IMG/VR virus record: IMGVR_UViG_3300017973_000001
Location: 45,431 to 109,430 of that record
DNA: 64,000 nt
Direction: 5' to 3' (one strand)
Source: a virus
Shown: positions 39,380 through 47,377 of the stretch, piece after piece
How the letters are laid out: every line of letters starts with the position of its first letter
How positions within the stretch are numbered: the stretch's first letter is position 1
Translations under genes and position numbers: made by a program
Notes under the pieces: model-generated
Told to the model about the DNA's origin: nothing
The model's database searches: none
What the model saw: the letters and a program-made list of their open reading frames with translations, nothing else

Positions 39380-39428
39380 ATGACATAGAATGTCTCACAT
39401 GCTATAATTTAAGTACGGTTTAACTGTA
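39380..39428 (+). promoter_or_regulatory. Strong promoter with operator at +1
   Basis: ATGACA (39380-39385), 17 nt, TATAAT (39403-39408) with extended TGC. The palindrome TACGGT-TTA-ACTGTA spans 39414-39428, exactly the start region, so a bound repressor would block initiation. Confidence 0.75.
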
Positions 39429-39592
39429 CGTTGCAAACGAAAATTTCATCATGTATCAATTGAATTTTACAACTCAATAGAATGTTGTTTAGTTGGAATG
39501 GTTTGAACTTCGACAATTCTGAGCCATTGCACAATACCAACTAAATAACATTCAAAACAAAAAGAGTAGGCTTGAGACACCTACTCTTTTTG
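39415..39592 (+). ncRNA. Small RNA with 17-bp stem
   Basis: About 178 nt between a strong promoter and the terminator AGAGTAGG/CCTACTCT plus T5 (39563-39591). Main stem: GAATGTTGTTTAGTTGG (39480-39496) with CCAACTAAATAACATTC (39537-39553), 17 bp with one G-U, enclosing an AATGG/CCATT hairpin. Single-stranded 5' part of about 60 nt. No SD-led frame. Function unknown; base-pairing regulator or protein sponge are options. Confidence 0.65.
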
Positions 39593-39840
39593 CTATTACG
39601 TCATTGTCAGTTTGCACCTGTCGTTCTACCAGTTTACATCTAGAGATTGGAATTTGAAGGTGATTAAAAATTCCAAATGTTGCAGAAAAGCCATGTTTGT
39701 AATTAGATCGGATTTAAGATTTAAGTTAAAAGCCTTACGAAAAAACGAATAATAGTGTGTGTTGTATTTTCCACTATACGAATAATTAAATGAGTTCTGT
39801 AATATTATACTATTCACACAACAATTATTCAAGGTTAGAC

Positions 39841-39990
39841 CTATGTTTCACGTATAATTACCCAAAACAACATAGCCGGAACCAGGCACAATACCCCATA
39901 AATATACCTACCATTACATAAAGATACGACTGAGCATGTTATACCCGAAAATACCATGAACCATAAGAGAAACAATATAGTAAACTTCAT
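39841..39990 (-). CDS. Small membrane protein, 49 aa
   Basis: ATG overlaps the stop of the gene at 39987 (ATGA). Two hydrophobic helices (about 3-22, 29-46). Translationally coupled. Unknown. The plus strand from 39593 to 39840 holds nothing I can support. Confidence 0.55.
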   Translation of the reverse strand: MKFTILFLLWFMVFSGITCSVVSLCNGRYIYGVLCLVPAMLFWVIIRET

Positions 39991-40193
39991 ATCTTCTCTA
40001 CCACGTAGTAGTAAGCAAAATCTAACCCCGTGTTTTTGTCATTATAGACGTGATCCACATAAGCATATGTATATTTCTCACCATATAACGTGATTTCTTG
40101 CCCTTCAATTAGTTTAGGGAGCTCATGGTATAACGGTTGCACATCTATTATCTTTTCTTCTCCAATTTCAAAGAAACAAAGTCCTTTTCGCAT
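39987..40193 (-). CDS. Hypothetical protein, 68 aa
   Basis: SD AAGGTGG. Beta-rich, aromatic (YGEKYTYAYVDHVY). Lies directly downstream of the curved-DNA tract. Unknown. Confidence 0.6.
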   Translation of the reverse strand: MRKGLCFFEIGEEKIIDVQPLYHELPKLIEGQEITLYGEKYTYAYVDHVYNDKNTGLDFAYYYVVEKI

Positions 40194-40205
40194 GAAAATA
40201 CCACC

Positions 40206-40560
40206 TTTTTAGTAAAATTAAGCGTTTTTAGGTGTTTTTGAGCATTTTTTAACGTTTTTTATGATATTTTCGGTGTTTTTTATCACTTTTGAGTAGTTTT
40301 TAAGTGTTTTTATGCTATTTTAAGCGTATTTTAGTACTTTTTGGGCCGTTTTAGGGTGTTTTTAGACGTTTTTGACACATTTTTAGGTCACTTTAAGCCA
40401 TTTTGGACCTATTTTGACTCATTTTAATGCTAATTTCAGCTCTTTTCAGCCCATTTCAGCTCTTTTTTAGCAGTTTTTATTAAAAAATTGGCTATTTTTT
40501 GAATTAAATGAACGTTTTTAAGCCTTTTTAAGCAAAAAATACGGGTTTTTAGACCTTTTT
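40206..40560. repeat. Helically phased T-tract array
   Basis: About 30 runs of 3-6 T spaced 9-12 bp (mean about 10.4) over 350 bp, with variable 4-7-nt spacers. No frame is open across it. A-tracts in phase with the helix bend DNA in one plane; this many should give a strongly curved segment. The phage HU-like and AbrB proteins are natural candidates to bind it. Confidence 0.85.
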
Positions 40561-40590
40561 TCAGCTCGTATTTGGCCTTATTATTCGTGT

Positions 40591-40866
40591 TTATAACATG
40601 CTAACTGTAGCTATAACCTGGGATGGCAAGTTATTTAGACTAGTTAACCCCATAATAAATGTAATACCTAGCTTGCTATTATGTACTAGTCTCATATTGT
40701 CATCATATGTTTTCAAATAGTAGTCTAGCTTTTCCTGGAAGTTTTCACGGGGATTGATAATTAGTTCCTCGTATTTTGCTACTCCTTCGACTGCGATCAT
40801 TACATAACTGAAAGATTCATCCTCTATGATGACATTGAATGTTTGTTCAAACTCAGTTTTCTTCAT
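40591..40866 (-). CDS. Hypothetical protein, 91 aa
   Basis: SD AAAGGGGGA. Acidic N-terminus, Leu/Ile-rich C-terminus. A terminator-like hairpin (40887-40917) sits just upstream. Unknown. Confidence 0.6.
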   Translation of the reverse strand: MKKTEFEQTFNVIIEDESFSYVMIAVEGVAKYEELIINPRENFQEKLDYYLKTYDDNMRLVHNSKLGITFIMGLTSLNNLPSQVIATVSML

Positions 40867-40886
40867 GTTGTTCCCCCTTTGTATAT

Positions 40887-40917
40887 GAAAAAAGGTCCCT
40901 CAGCTTGGAAAGGGACC
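40887..40917 (-). terminator. Leader terminator, possible attenuator
   Basis: GGTCCCT/AGGGACC followed by seven T on the minus strand, placed before rather than after the gene at 40591-40866. No leftward gene lies just upstream, so it may attenuate this gene. Confidence 0.55.
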
Positions 40918-41081
40918 CCTTGACAGTGAAAATAAATGTAAAAACCAATGTATACTTCTAACGGAGAGCAAGAAATATATATTCTTTAGTCCATCTAAAT
41001 ATATCAATATAGTTTATCTAAATCAATAATCCAATAGTAACATTAAAATTTTATGAGCCTCAGTAGATTAATAGAGTTTAC

Positions 41082-41093
41082 ACCTATACTAAC
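41082..41093 (+). promoter_or_regulatory. Shared leader motif ACCTATACTAAC
   Basis: Same 12-mer as at 9050-9061, 28 bp before the ATG here as there. Confidence 0.35.
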
Positions 41094-41120
41094 TGTGATT
41101 AAACAATAGGAGGGATAGGT

Positions 41121-41858
41121 ATGAATTACAAAATTGTAAAAGACTCTCTTGATCTACGGGACAAAATCTACACAAGTAGCAAATACAAAACAGTAAATGA
41201 CGTACCGGCTCAGACAAATAACTCAGCTTTAATTGATTGGGTTTTTGACCAGGGGCATGAGGGATCGTGCACTGCTAATACTTTTGCTAGTATGCGTATG
41301 TATTTGCTTAAAAAGAATGGTCAAACGGCACCAGTATTAAGCCGTGCTTATATCTACTGGCATGAACGTAAATATGAAGGAACTACTAACCAGGATTCCG
41401 GAGCTCTTTCAAGGGATGGAGTAAGAACGTTACTAGAATTTGGAGTATGTACAGATAATGCTATGCCGTACAGTGACCGTTCATATGGGGTTGCTCCATC
41501 AACACAAGCTGAAGCTGAAGCTTTCAGATATAAAATCAACGCTTACTACCGTGTTCCGGACGTTACTACTTTGAAAATGGCTCTTGCTGATGGACTAGTA
41601 GTATCACTGGGAATGACAGTTTATAAATCGTTTGAGTACGGAACAGTAGGTGAGACCGGTATTTTTGAGACACCTGGTTTATTTGAACAGAAATTAGGTG
41701 GCCATGAAGTACTGATTGTAGATTATAAAAAAGTTGGAAATTCATACGAGTACAAAGTGTTAAATAGTTGGGGAGAAAACTGGGGCCAAAGAGGTTATTT
41801 TTGGATTACTGAGACTCAGCTAAAGAAAGTAGCTATGGATTTTTGGACTGCTAACTAA
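41121..41858 (+). CDS. Papain-like (C1A) cysteine protease
   Basis: 245 aa, SD AGGAGGGA. Catalytic Cys in QGHEGSCTANTFAS (near 51), His in GGHEVLIVDY (near 194), Asn in LNSWGENWGQRGYFW (near 215); the Gln of the oxyanion hole precedes the Cys. No signal peptide or propeptide. Such proteases occur in some large Firmicute phages. Possible roles are virion maturation, host wall/protein attack or defence against toxins; it shares a leader motif with the endolysin. Confidence 0.88.
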   Translation: MNYKIVKDSLDLRDKIYTSSKYKTVNDVPAQTNNSALIDWVFDQGHEGSCTANTFASMRMYLLKKNGQTAPVLSRAYIYWHERKYEGTTNQDSGALSRDGVRTLLEFGVCTDNAMPYSDRSYGVAPSTQAEAEAFRYKINAYYRVPDVTTLKMALADGLVVSLGMTVYKSFEYGTVGETGIFETPGLFEQKLGGHEVLIVDYKKVGNSYEYKVLNSWGENWGQRGYFWITETQLKKVAMDFWTAN

Positions 41859-41865
41859 ACGAAAA

Positions 41866-41896
41866 AGAGCCCTCCGGGATTCGGTAGGGTTCTTTC
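41866..41896 (+). terminator. Terminator after the protease
   Basis: GAGCCCT/AGGGTTC (one G-U) then TCTTTCT. Confidence 0.65.
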
Positions 41897-42386
41897 TCTG
41901 TTAAATAAACTAATAGGAGTGCTACCCGTCAGTAGCACATCATCAAATATACCAGGTTTTACCAATATCATCAATAACAAAACAAAAAGTACCCCATCCG
42001 ACAAGGGTACTCATTGTTGACAAAAATTAAAATAAAAGGAACTTTTATAATTTACCAGTTATTGGGGATAAGAGCAAGAGAAAAAGGTACCAATTAAGGT
42101 ACCAGTTCTCAAAGGAAATTTTAATTTACTAATCATGAAATAATATTAGAAAAAGGTAATATTAGTATAATTTACACCGTTTAAAAAATCAAGAGAGGTA
42201 CTGGACCTCTCCACCTTCTTGTATAGCACACTACTAGATTTTGTTTGGAGAAGGTATTTTTATCATTACCCTTATTAGCAATGCTTATACTTGTCTACTC
42301 TATATGTGTACCGGGAGGTAACTCCCACCACCAGGAGGGAAGGTTATACCTTTCCTCTTTTAATTTTATAAAGAGGAGGACAAGAT
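41897..42386. other. Structured intergenic region
   Basis: 490 bp without a gene. Holds a leftward terminator AGTACCC/GGGTACT (41983-42011), a GGTACC-N6-GGTACC direct/palindromic pair (42090-42107), a TATAAT followed by an ACCGTT half-operator (about 42164-42180), hairpins GAGAGGT/ACCTCTC (about 42193) and GGGAG/CTCCC (about 42314), and a rightward terminator GAGGGAAGGT/ACCTTTCCTC plus T (42335-42362) just before the Fn3 gene's SD. Confidence 0.5.
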
Positions 42387-43169
42387 ATGTCATTATTTAA
42401 AACGATTCAAGTATTTGATACGTCTGTATTAAGCCCTGGAACTGCAATTGATTATGAAACAAAAACAGTTAAGTTTAATGGCCTTATCACTCGTTCAGAT
42501 AATTTTATCTTAGAGATTGATTACTATGATCCATCTGCCCTTAATACGGGTAGTCTAATGATTGCACTGGATGATGTAGTTAAACAAAAAGTAGCAATTA
42601 ATATTCTAGAAAATACTACACATACTGTTCCGGATACTACTCCACCGGATAATGTAACTGGTGTAACTGTATCTCCTAACTACACTGCCGTTGTTTTAAG
42701 ATGGACTAATCCAACTGGATTCAGTGACTTTAACGGTGTAAACATCTATCGAGACGGAACATTAGTTGTTAAAAACTTAGTTAACACAACGTTTACAGAT
42801 ACTTCTCTAAATGAAGGACAAACTTACACGTACATTATTAAATCAACTGACCTAGCTGATAATGAGTCAGATGGTATTACGAAAGTTACTACTACACTTG
42901 ATTCTGTACCTCCTAGTGATGTAGCTAACTTACGTGGTGGTTTAATTACAACCACAAGTATTGAATTATTATATGACCTACCGACTGACGCTGATTTTGA
43001 CCATTTAGTTATCCTACGTAACAATGTTCAGATCGCAAACAGTGTAAGAACTCCGGCTTTCACAGATAATGGATTATCTACTGGCCAAGTTTATAACTAC
43101 ACTGTAATTGCCGTTGACCTAAGTGGAAATCAGACTGCCGGGGTTGATATTAGTTTATCTGCTTTATAA
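42387..43169 (+). CDS. Fibronectin type III repeat protein
   Basis: 260 aa, SD AGAGGAGGA. An N-terminal beta domain (about 1-85) precedes two Fn3 domains (about 88-172 and 175-260), each ending in YTYII or YNYTVIAVD with 'LSGNQT'-like turns. Ig/Fn3 modules on phage heads or tails bind surfaces. Position before the terminase genes is unusual for a tail gene, so a head-decoration or secreted role is possible. Confidence 0.8.
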   Translation: MSLFKTIQVFDTSVLSPGTAIDYETKTVKFNGLITRSDNFILEIDYYDPSALNTGSLMIALDDVVKQKVAINILENTTHTVPDTTPPDNVTGVTVSPNYTAVVLRWTNPTGFSDFNGVNIYRDGTLVVKNLVNTTFTDTSLNEGQTYTYIIKSTDLADNESDGITKVTTTLDSVPPSDVANLRGGLITTTSIELLYDLPTDADFDHLVILRNNVQIANSVRTPAFTDNGLSTGQVYNYTVIAVDLSGNQTAGVDISLSAL

Positions 43170-43172
43170 TGC

Positions 43173-43212
43173 AAAAAAGGCGCACCCTCTATTAAAAGGG
43201 AACGCCTTTTTT
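43173..43212 (+). terminator. Terminator after the Fn3 gene
   Basis: AAAAAAGGCG/CGCCTTTTTT with a 20-nt loop. Confidence 0.8.
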
Positions 43213-43496
43213 GTGACTGTCTGCTTTAGATGTAAGGTGTGAACAAGGTGAAACCAACAAGAAGGTATGCCTTAGAATGGCATTTAAGGGCGCTTCGAAC
43301 ACCCTCACTATATTTATACGAATGGCTATAAGTAATGTTAACCTAATTATTTTTTAATTCGTATAAGAACTATGTAGAGAATAATCCACTTTTAATGGTT
43401 TAACCTACGAAACTGGGAAGGAAATAATTTTTCGAGCTTCGCTAAGGTCAAAATATTTTAAAAAAGTTGGAAGTATTTAGAGAGGGTTTGGTGTGT
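43213..43496. other. Non-coding stretch before terS
   Basis: Contains a perfect 10-bp inverted repeat TTATACGAAT (43314-43323)/ATTCGTATAA (43357-43366) with a 33-bp spacer and a GCCTTA/TAAGGGC hairpin near 43270. Packaging sites often lie near terS, so this is a candidate pac/cos region. Confidence 0.4.
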
Positions 43497-44078
43497 ATGG
43501 CAGATTTTGGCTCAGCAAAAAAAGGGCGTATTGAGAGATTTAAACTAGAAGTTGACGCTATCAATCTACGAAAAGCCGGCTTGTCATTTCAAGCAATCGC
43601 TAACGAACTGAACAAGAACCCGGCAGTACCGGAGGATGAGCAGATTGATAAGCATGTGGTAATGAGATTCTTTGAAAAGATACCGGAAGTTCAACGTCAG
43701 CTTGTAAGAGAAGATAAAAAACGGTTAGTCCAGGTAGTAAATCAGAACATGGACATTATCAGTGAAATGAATGAGTTGTTTGGTAAGTCTAAAATGCTAC
43801 TGAACTACATGGAGGATAAGGCTTATAACGAGGGCAAGATGATAGACCCTTACCGTTTTAAAGCAGTCAGCTCCGAAATGAGGGAAATGCTGAAGCAGAT
43901 GACTGACGTTCAGAAAGAGATTAGTGACTATGATAATATCCGTAAATTTATGGAAATCGTTATGGAAACATTGAAGTCTGAAGCTCCGGAGTCTATTCCA
44001 ACAATCGTACAGAAGCTACGTATGGCTCAAGGAACAAACTGGTTCGCTAACATGATCGGAGGTAAGGACAATGAATGA
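43497..44078 (+). CDS. terS: Terminase small subunit
   Basis: 193 aa from ATG 43497 after AGAGGG. N-terminal HTH (AINLRKAGLSFQAIANEL), then helical oligomerisation region and C-terminal helix. It lies two genes before the large terminase with overlaps, which is the usual place. Would recognise the packaging site. Confidence 0.75.
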   Translation: MADFGSAKKGRIERFKLEVDAINLRKAGLSFQAIANELNKNPAVPEDEQIDKHVVMRFFEKIPEVQRQLVREDKKRLVQVVNQNMDIISEMNELFGKSKMLLNYMEDKAYNEGKMIDPYRFKAVSSEMREMLKQMTDVQKEISDYDNIRKFMEIVMETLKSEAPESIPTIVQKLRMAQGTNWFANMIGGKDNE

Positions 44079-44628
44079 AGTAGGAACAGTTAGATTATAT
44101 ATGGGCTCAATGTTCAGTGGTAAAACTACTACACTTATTGAAATCTTACGTTTCCGTAGAAACCAGGCTATTTGTTTTAAACCTAGTATAGATAATAGAA
44201 GTGGTTCAGCTACAACATCTTCACATAACGGCTTTGAATATCCTTCTATGATTATTAATCAAGCTAGTGAGATATTCCTTCATGACTTGAATAATATTAC
44301 GCTTATTGGAATTGATGAAGCTAGCTTATTCCTAAACGATCCTACGCTAATTCCAACTGTCCGAGTACTAAGGGATATGGGTTTTGATGTAGTAATTAGT
44401 GGATTGGAGCTTACTTCTGAAGATGAGCCATTTGGACAGATGGGCGACTTAGCTTGTATATCTGATGAAGTCTATAAATTACGTACTTATTGCTCTATGT
44501 GTAAAGATAGACCGGCCTCTATTTCAATGTTTACTGGTTCTGAGAAAGGGTTAGTAAAGATTGGTGGGGAGAGTTTATATAAACCAGTTTGTCGTACTTG
44601 TTATAACGGGGTAAAAGATAATGAGTGA
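44071..44628 (+). CDS. tdk: Thymidine kinase, type II
   Basis: 185 aa. P-loop GSMFSGKTTTL near 12, DEAS near 88 (DEAQ in relatives), lasso/zinc site CSMC and CRTC near 148 and 175. Phosphorylates thymidine to dTMP. It overlaps both terS and terL, so it was inserted neatly into the packaging operon. Its SD is within terS. Confidence 0.9.
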   Translation: MNEVGTVRLYMGSMFSGKTTTLIEILRFRRNQAICFKPSIDNRSGSATTSSHNGFEYPSMIINQASEIFLHDLNNITLIGIDEASLFLNDPTLIPTVRVLRDMGFDVVISGLELTSEDEPFGQMGDLACISDEVYKLRTYCSMCKDRPASISMFTGSEKGLVKIGGESLYKPVCRTCYNGVKDNE

Positions 44629-46315
44629 TTTTCTAGATGGTTTATTAGGTGAATTTATTGATATTGCTGAAAGTACTTCAGAAGTAGAAGGGTTATGGAG
44701 AGAAACGCCCGTAGATATTATTACGTTTTTTAAAGACTATATGGGTGAGTCTCCGTATCCAGGCAAGCAAACAGAACTTCTACAAAATGTAAATGACATT
44801 ATGTGGTACAAGCTAACTGGTGACGAGAAGTTTTGCCAGGAGGACTTACAACAAATAACTGAAATGGTTATCTTATTTGGTAAAGGTTCCGGTAAAGACT
44901 TCTTAGCTAGTGGAATACTAACCTATGTTATCTATCTAGTACTTTGCTTAAATGATCCACACACCTACTTTGGGTTTGGTAAGGATGAAAATATTGACTT
45001 TATCAATGTGGCCATCAACGCCTATCAAGCTAATAACGTATATTTTAAAAAGCTTAAGGCACGTTTAAATAACTGTAAGTGGTTCGTGAAAGTTACGAAA
45101 GAGCCGAGAGCATGGAACGAATACCAGGTATTAAAAAACCAGGTTCGATTCTTCAAAGGGGTTACGGCCCATTCTGCCCATTCCGAGGCTGATAGTTTTG
45201 AAGGATTTAACCCGTTAGTTCTGATATACGACGAAATAGGAGGCTTCGAGTTCGAGAAAGCAGAGTTTTGTTATGCTACTCTACGTTCTTCAGCTTCATC
45301 CCGTTTCAATGAAAAGCAGTTACATATTTTCATAAGTTTCCCTAGAAGTGAGTCTGATTTCATGTACTCAAAGTACAAGGAGGCTATTCACTCAAAGGAC
45401 CCGGAGGTTTATGCCATTACGGGGTATTCATGGGAAGTTAACCCTAAGATTAGCCGTAAGTCATTGGAAAAAGATTTCATTCGTGATCCGGAAGGAAGTC
45501 GCATGCGTTACCAATGTATTCCTCCTAAGTATTCTGAAGGTTTATTCCAGTTTCCGGAGAAGATTGATACCGTTGTTCAGCGTGGAAAACATGCCCAATG
45601 CCAAACGTTAACAGTTCAGAATACCATTACAACCCGTGTGCTTAAAAACGGTGAGGAGCGTCATTTTACGGGCCTAGAGATACACGGATTACAACTAGAC
45701 CCTAACTATACTTACTATCTAGGAGGAGACGGTGGGGTTGAGACTGATAGTTACGTATTAGCGCTATTCCACGGGGAGCCAACTAAGATAGAAGTACTAG
45801 AAGAAGGGGAAGTTATAGAAAAGTATGCTAATAAACCAGTAGAGGACCTTATTTTAGAGTGGAAACCTAATAAGGCTGACCGTATCCCGGTAGACCTCAT
45901 GAATGTAGCTGAAGTTATCGAAATGATCTGCAAGCAAGTATACGTGAAAAAGGCTCTTTTCGATAAATTTAACTCGGCTGAAGTTGTTCAAAGGTTGATG
46001 GGTATGGGGGTTGAGGCTGAGGACAAGAACTGGTCGAACCCATTCCAGTTACAAATCTATCAAAATATTAAAGGTCATATCTACACTGGTAATATCGAAC
46101 TCTTAGACCATATCAATCTAGAAGGTATGAACGCTAATGAGGAGCTTAAAAACATAAAGTTATTGAATGGTAACAAAATAGATCACGATAAAGATAAATC
46201 AAAAGACTATAGTGACGCAAGAGCCGGAGCAGTTTGGTTATGTGCAACTGACGAACCGGACGATTCAGAACACTTTGCTATGCCAACTTTACTAGGAGCT
46301 AGGAGGAGAGCTTAA
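44621..46315 (+). CDS. terL: Terminase large subunit
   Basis: 564 aa. Walker A FGKGSGKDFL near 85, Walker B LVLIYDEIGGF near 205, then a nuclease domain with GGDGGVETDSY near 370 and a C-terminal acidic DARAGAVW. Powers DNA packaging and cuts concatemers. Start overlaps tdk, end overlaps the next small gene. Confidence 0.9.
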   Translation: MSDFLDGLLGEFIDIAESTSEVEGLWRETPVDIITFFKDYMGESPYPGKQTELLQNVNDIMWYKLTGDEKFCQEDLQQITEMVILFGKGSGKDFLASGILTYVIYLVLCLNDPHTYFGFGKDENIDFINVAINAYQANNVYFKKLKARLNNCKWFVKVTKEPRAWNEYQVLKNQVRFFKGVTAHSAHSEADSFEGFNPLVLIYDEIGGFEFEKAEFCYATLRSSASSRFNEKQLHIFISFPRSESDFMYSKYKEAIHSKDPEVYAITGYSWEVNPKISRKSLEKDFIRDPEGSRMRYQCIPPKYSEGLFQFPEKIDTVVQRGKHAQCQTLTVQNTITTRVLKNGEERHFTGLEIHGLQLDPNYTYYLGGDGGVETDSYVLALFHGEPTKIEVLEEGEVIEKYANKPVEDLILEWKPNKADRIPVDLMNVAEVIEMICKQVYVKKALFDKFNSAEVVQRLMGMGVEAEDKNWSNPFQLQIYQNIKGHIYTGNIELLDHINLEGMNANEELKNIKLLNGNKIDHDKDKSKDYSDARAGAVWLCATDEPDDSEHFAMPTLLGARRRA

Positions 46316-46521
46316 TGAAAAGCTTATTTTGTAATCACGATTATCATTTAGTAGAAGAAAGAGACGAGGTAATTCACGGCTCACAAGAAAGTAAATCTAT
46401 GGTTAGTGAAACAATGAGTTACATTTTTTGCCCTAGATGTGGGAAAAGACGTAAGGTATCTCAATTTCAATGGTCAATGATTAAAAAAGAACAAACTATT
46501 AGAATGGCTTATAAAAAATAA
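46315..46521 (+). CDS. Zinc-binding protein, 68 aa
   Basis: Starts at the last base of terL's stop (TAATG). Contains CNHDYH near residue 6 and CPRCGKRR near 39. Basic C-terminus. Common small gene near terminase or portal in Firmicute phages; role unknown. Confidence 0.65.
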   Translation: MKSLFCNHDYHLVEERDEVIHGSQESKSMVSETMSYIFCPRCGKRRKVSQFQWSMIKKEQTIRMAYKK

Positions 46522-46830
46522 TTGGATATTTATTCAATTTATAGCTGAAAAAAAGAATATTTATGCAAGGTGTAAAGATTTTTTACTAGGGGTGTAAAAA
46601 TATTTTACCCCCTTGATTTTACTAGGTTTCTAGTATGGAGGTGTAAAAATTTTTAGGGGGGTAGGTGTAAAAAATTTTTACTATAAGAAATATATAATAA
46701 AGAAATATAAAAGAATGGAAGATATATAAATATATCTTCCAGGATAACAGAGTTATCCAGTGGATGAAGGAAAGGAATATTTTATTAATTTGTATTCCTA
46801 GAAATTTTAAACATAAGGGGATTTTTTAAC
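46522..46830. repeat. Operator-like repeats and perfect hairpins
   Basis: Four GGTGTAAA copies (from 46569, 46591, 46640, 46664), each followed by T-runs so that copy 2 forms a near-perfect palindrome ending TTTTACCCCC. Then a 10-bp hairpin GGAAGATATA-TAAA-TATATCTTCC region (46717-46740) and GGATAAC-AGA-GTTATCC (46742-46758). Looks like a regulator-binding leader for the dUTPase gene. Confidence 0.6.
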
Positions 46831-47316
46831 ATGGAAAAATATACTTTATATACTTTTTATCAAAAACAACATCAACTAGATTTATTTATTTTTGAACAAC
46901 GCCAACTGGCGCACCCACACCTCCCGGATCGTGTCCGTGCCCTTAGATGTGAATTAGCTGAGCTTCAAAATGAGTGGAAGGGTTTCAAGTTTTGGAAACA
47001 AGACCAAACTATTAACCGTGAACGCTTATTAGATGAGTACGCTGACGTTTTCCATTTTGCACTTAGTTTAGGTGTTTGGAATAGCCGTATTGATCTAATG
47101 ACTGAGTATACTGCCAAAGTTATGCCTACTATCGGAGAAACATTTGACCAATTATTTATATCTTCTGTAACTATACTAAACCCGGATTCTCATAAAATAT
47201 TTATTGAGTTATTTATCGGATTAGGTAAACAACTTGGAATTAGTTTAGCTGATTGGAAAGAATCTTATGAGAGTAAATACCAGGAAAATATTGACCGTCA
47301 AAATCGAGGCTACTAA
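46831..47316 (+). CDS. Dimeric dUTPase
   Basis: 161 aa, all-alpha MazG-like. Metal-binding pattern ELAELQNEWKGFKFW near 42 and LLDEYADVFHFALSLG near 70. Hydrolyses dUTP to dUMP, keeping uracil out of DNA and feeding ThyX. SD AAGGGGA. Confidence 0.85.
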   Translation: MEKYTLYTFYQKQHQLDLFIFEQRQLAHPHLPDRVRALRCELAELQNEWKGFKFWKQDQTINRERLLDEYADVFHFALSLGVWNSRIDLMTEYTAKVMPTIGETFDQLFISSVTILNPDSHKIFIELFIGLGKQLGISLADWKESYESKYQENIDRQNRGY

Positions 47317-47377
47317 ACCGTTTTAGTAGGTTCAGTCTACTCTATTTTTAGAATGATTAGAGTAGGAGTGAAGTTGA

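Noticed and set aside
39626-39832. 68-codon leftward frame
   Set aside because: No SD, low-complexity composition, and it lies between the small RNA and a real coupled gene pair.
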